From Oscillospiraceae bacterium (lineage in GTDB: Bacteria > Bacillota > Clostridia > Oscillospirales > Ruminococcaceae): a stretch of 64,000 bases of DNA. The position numbers and the translations under genes were made by a program. The notes under the pieces were generated by a model that ran no database searches, had not been told where the DNA came from, and worked only from the letters and a program-made list of their open reading frames with translations. The stretch spans positions 124,001 to 188,000 of the forward strand of contig JAJQBX010000032.1 in assembly GCA_021203065.1 (NCBI GenBank). Reading direction: 5' to 3'. Of this stretch, positions 61,061 to 64,000 are shown piece after piece (the stretch's first letter is position 1; each line of letters starts with the position of its first letter).

Positions 61061-61089
61061 ATTATAGCCCATTTTCGTTTCCTTTTCAA
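61061..61089 (-). promoter_or_regulatory. Sigma-A promoter of plsY
   Basis: Minus strand TTGAAA (61089-61084), 17-base spacer, TATAAT (61066-61061). Confidence 0.8.
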
Positions 61090-61138
61090 GCCTTTTACCT
61101 CAAAAAGTATCAGAGTGTCGGACAATCTGTGAAAACTG

Positions 61139-61167
61139 TTGCAAATATCAGCTTATGGTAGTACAAT
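61139..61167 (+). promoter_or_regulatory. Candidate promoter upstream of the response regulator, with a second -10 further down
   Basis: TTGCAA (61139-61144), 17-base spacer, TACAAT (61162-61167). Downstream ACGCCA and TGGCGT (about 61207-61240) form a loose inverted repeat followed by CTTAATCTTTTTT, then TGTGATACAAT (61254-61263) without a -35 box. TCTTAAT occurs twice, 23 bases apart, in front of that second -10, as binding sites for OmpR-type regulators often do. The gap 61000-61305 holds no gene I can see. Confidence 0.45.
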
Positions 61168-61305
61168 AGGTGGGTAAAACGCAAAAAACGAGCAATTATT
61201 AAGAAAACGCCAGAAATCTTAATATCTTTATGTATGGCGTCTTAATCTTTTTTGTGATACAATATATATAACAACTCAGGTTGGAGAAGAAAAGAGGATA
61301 AATTC

Positions 61306-62007
61306 ATGGGCAGCTATAATGTACTTATTTGTGACGATGAGCCGGACATTGTGAACGCTCTCAAAATATATCTTAAAAACGAGGACTACGACTTCTTCAC
61401 AGCAGGAAACGGCAAGGATGCACTCAGAATTCTTCACGATGAGAAGATAGACCTCGTTCTCATGGACATAATGATGCCGGAAATGGACGGAATCAAGACT
61501 CTGAGCGAGCTGAGAAGCTTCTCAAATGTCCCGGTCATATTCCTGACAGCAAAGTCGGAGGATACCGACAAGGTTTTAGGACTCAATCTGGGTGCTGATG
61601 ACTATGTTACAAAGCCTTTTAATGCGGTTGAACTGACTGCAAGAATACGCTCTCAGATTCGTAGATACACCATGCTTGGAAGCGCACCCGTCAGCCCCGA
61701 CACCCTCAAAATCGGCGGAGTCCAGATAAGATACGAGGACAAGCAGGTAACCGTTGACGGGGAGGTTGTTTCTCTCACTCCGAAGGAATACAGCATCTTA
61801 AGATTTCTTATGGAGCACCCGGGTGAATGCTTTTCGCCGCCGGAGATATATCGCACCGTTTGGGGCGATGTCCCGATAGGCGTCAACAATGCCGTTGCCG
61901 TACATATGAGGCACTTGCGGGAGAAGATAGAAATTGACCCGACAGCTCCGAGATACCTAAAGGTTGTCTGGGGAAAGGGCTACAAGTTTGAAAGACCTAA
62001 GAATTAA
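61306..62007 (+). CDS. Response regulator, OmpR/VanR family
   Basis: 233 residues. Receiver domain 1-120 with phospho-acceptor Asp54 (LVLMDIMMPEMDG) and Lys in TKPFNAVEL. The C-terminal winged helix (about 132-232) contains LTPKEYSILRFLMEHPGE and VHMRHLREKIE. The style is VanR-like. It is 27 bases from the following kinase gene, its probable partner. Targets and signal are unknown. Confidence 0.95.
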   Translation: MGSYNVLICDDEPDIVNALKIYLKNEDYDFFTAGNGKDALRILHDEKIDLVLMDIMMPEMDGIKTLSELRSFSNVPVIFLTAKSEDTDKVLGLNLGADDYVTKPFNAVELTARIRSQIRRYTMLGSAPVSPDTLKIGGVQIRYEDKQVTVDGEVVSLTPKEYSILRFLMEHPGECFSPPEIYRTVWGDVPIGVNNAVAVHMRHLREKIEIDPTAPRYLKVVWGKGYKFERPKN

Positions 62008-62034
62008 AAATCGTTGGAACAGGAGGGCTGAACA

Positions 62035-64000
62035 GTGAATAGTGGAACAAGGGAGCGGGGAAGACTCTGGATAAAAGTGACGGCATTTGTCTGTCTAGTC
62101 TTGGCGACGATGATATTCGCTGGCAGTGCGCTTGCTACAATCGTTCTGTATTATTCCGACGCCTACTATCTCGATAATTATACCATCATCGACGAGTATA
62201 TTTCAAACGAAGTTGAGCTCAAGAAAAATCTCACGGAGATATATCTTTCCTACTACGAGCCTTTCGGCTATTCTGCTGAGGCGTTGGATGAGGCAGTTTT
62301 CTACGATTCGTATGACTATGAAACGTCAACCTATGATGCCACCGCTGGCTATAGCTATCTCTTTGACGATGAATTTATCGAGTACTATGCCATAAATTAT
62401 GACGAATACGATGATATTTCTCCGCTGTTTGGCTTCTACTTTTACGAAAGTGAAACCTCAATAGATTGGCTGGAAGAAATCTTTAGTGTTTCATATTCGG
62501 AATCGGAAAATCTGATCACCGAAGAAGATCTCAATAGTTTTAGTGAATATATCGAGATTTACTATCCCGAGGGCAGAAGCAATTTTAGAATTGATGTCAG
62601 TAATTCTGCCGGTGAAACGCTCTATTCCAACTATGTTATGACTGATGGCGATGATATAGATCTGACTTCGGAATCGGAAGATTACACTGTCACTGTAATG
62701 GGTGAGCCGATGGTTATCGAAGTTATCACCTACACTTATGAAGAAGCCGCAAACTGCCTCAGCGTGTTTTCAGAACTCGACGATCTGGTAAAAGTTCTTG
62801 GCTTTGAGATTTCGATTACGCAAGAGGAGGATGCTTTTAACGGCGAGATAGTCTATTGCACCCACATCGTGCTTTCTCAGGTGCTGTCTGAAACTCTGAC
62901 TGTAACTGCAAGCCTGCCGTCGAATCTCGCCGATTTCACCGTTCAGGATGACGTTTACATCAAGCTTATGAGAATCAACACTCTTCTCACCAACAAGGAT
63001 AACTTTATAGTACTTATGGTATTGACTGCGATAGTGGCACTTGTTTGCTTCATAGTCTTAATGACGACTGCAGGGCATTTTCCCGAGCATGATGGCATTC
63101 GTCTTACATTTGCTGACAAGATTCCAATGGAGCTATATCTGATTCCAGTTTGTATAGTACTTTATGGTTCGTTGTATATCATTTCGGAGAGTGCCTATAT
63201 TGATATTGAAGCAAGACTACTTCAATATCTTGTCTTTGCACTATGTGCAGGGGTTTCGGCAGCAGTGGTTATGCTCGTTTTCATGACCTCTGCGGCAAGA
63301 ATAAAGGCTCGCAGATTCTTCAAAAACACGGTCGTATTCGGCTCACTTATATGGTTTTTCAGCTTCATCGGGAAGCTTATCAGGAATCGCAAATATGCGA
63401 CAAAGCTCAAATTTATCTTCATTGGTGTTCTCGTATATGATTTTCTGTGCCTGCTACTTTTGTTTGTGGATGCTTTCTTGGGGCTTATTGCTTTCTTTAT
63501 CGGAAATATCGCAGTCCTGATCGCAGCTATTGTCTATGCTATGGGCGTGAGAAAGCTTGAAGAAGCTGCCCGTGATATATCGGAGGGCAAGACGGAAACT
63601 GTTGTAGACAGCGATGGGCTATACTTCGGGCTTGGCAGGTTCGCTGGATACTTAAACAGCATTAATGACGGAATCCAGACTGCAGTCGACGAAAGCCTTC
63701 GCTCAGAAAGGCTGAAAACCGAGCTCATCACAAACGTCTCCCATGACCTGAAAACTCCGCTCACGTCAATCGTCAACTACGTCGACATTCTGTCAAAAGA
63801 AGACATCCAACCGGATTCGGCAAGGGAATATGTTGATGTGCTTGTCCGTCAGTCTCAGCGAATGAAGAAGCTTATTGACGATCTGGTTGAGGCTTCAAAG
63901 GCTCAGGCAGGAGCGATAAATGCCACTCTTGAAAGAACCGATATGTCGATTCTTCTCACCCAAGCCACAGCTGAGTATGAGGACAGACTTGAAGCGAACG
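62035..64000 (+). CDS. Sensor histidine kinase (partial, cut by the right edge)
   Basis: About 655 residues are visible from a GTG start with AGGAGG upstream. An N-terminal membrane helix (about 13-36) leads to a long outer sensor domain (about 40-320) rich in Asp, Glu, Tyr and Ser. Several more membrane helices follow (about 322-515; FIVLMVLTAIVALVCFIVLM among them), then a HAMP-like stretch and the HisKA box TNVSHDLKTPLTSIVNYVDI with phospho-His570. The ATP-binding part lies beyond the window. The large acidic sensor could bind metal ions or cationic peptides, but this is a guess. Confidence 0.92.
   Translation, partial: MNSGTRERGRLWIKVTAFVCLVLATMIFAGSALATIVLYYSDAYYLDNYTIIDEYISNEVELKKNLTEIYLSYYEPFGYSAEALDEAVFYDSYDYETSTYDATAGYSYLFDDEFIEYYAINYDEYDDISPLFGFYFYESETSIDWLEEIFSVSYSESENLITEEDLNSFSEYIEIYYPEGRSNFRIDVSNSAGETLYSNYVMTDGDDIDLTSESEDYTVTVMGEPMVIEVITYTYEEAANCLSVFSELDDLVKVLGFEISITQEEDAFNGEIVYCTHIVLSQVLSETLTVTASLPSNLADFTVQDDVYIKLMRINTLLTNKDNFIVLMVLTAIVALVCFIVLMTTAGHFPEHDGIRLTFADKIPMELYLIPVCIVLYGSLYIISESAYIDIEARLLQYLVFALCAGVSAAVVMLVFMTSAARIKARRFFKNTVVFGSLIWFFSFIGKLIRNRKYATKLKFIFIGVLVYDFLCLLLLFVDAFLGLIAFFIGNIAVLIAAIVYAMGVRKLEEAARDISEGKTETVVDSDGLYFGLGRFAGYLNSINDGIQTAVDESLRSERLKTELITNVSHDLKTPLTSIVNYVDILSKEDIQPDSAREYVDVLVRQSQRMKKLIDDLVEASKAQAGAINATLERTDMSILLTQATAEYEDRLEAN

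Overview
The window looks like a chromosomal piece of a spore-lineage Clostridia bacterium, probably Oscillospiraceae/Ruminococcaceae and a gut fibre degrader. This rests on Spo0A-type DNA-binding domains, clean sigma-A promoters (TTGACA/TATAAT), strong Shine-Dalgarno sites, DUF1292, M42 and ECF families, and plant-polysaccharide hydrolases of families GH2, GH44 and GH8. Base composition is moderate by eye. I see no rRNA, tRNA, transposase, phage or CRISPR locus.

Layout. (1) 1-3.9 kb, minus strand: a GH44 lipoprotein glucanase, an ECF sigma/anti-sigma pair, and the start of a GH2 beta-galactosidase that runs off the left edge. (2) 4.1-18.97 kb, plus strand: a surface-protein and pilus region. 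It has a promoter and an RNA leader with mutually exclusive hairpins, a 2798-residue LPTTG protein, a backbone pilin (MPETG) and a class C sortase. After radC and a coiled-coil protein come signal peptidase I, a small LPQTG protein and a second sortase, ending at a terminator. (3) 19.0-34.65 kb, plus strand: one tightly overlapped operon of seven lipoproteins. Four resemble solute-binding proteins and three carry a C-x4-C-x-H motif. They are followed by an ABC-2 ATPase and permease, two FtsX-type permeases and a MacB/LolD-type ATPase. (4) 34.65-46.8 kb: a regulator and ABC-exporter locus with a stand-alone pseudo-receiver, four ABC exporter half-transporters, an XRE-TPR regulator, another lipoprotein, and two receiver-less Spo0A C-terminal-domain proteins that bound the second half. 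The two Spo0A-like genes have near-identical promoters with paired 0A boxes. Three plus-strand operons here share a different upstream promoter element.

(5) 46.9-53.7 kb: a 48-residue acidic small protein with a consensus promoter, DUF1292, a GH8 reducing-end xylosidase, a FucO-like alcohol dehydrogenase, an orphan FtsX permease and a membrane protein. (6) 53.8-64 kb: conserved housekeeping genes, namely lepA, a zinc-ribbon/RING DUF2628-like membrane protein, rpsF-ssb-rpsR, an M42 aminopeptidase, a diacylglycerol-type glycosyltransferase with plsY, and a VanR/OmpR-type two-component system cut by the right edge.

Three transporter genes (near 31.47, 40.47/41.96 and 51.90 kb) carry single-base frameshifts with otherwise intact coding on both sides. 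They may be assembly errors or real inactivations. The best candidate for an undescribed system is the 19-47 kb block, where lipoprotein cassettes, ABC exporters, split Spo0A-like parts and an XRE-TPR regulator share promoter elements.
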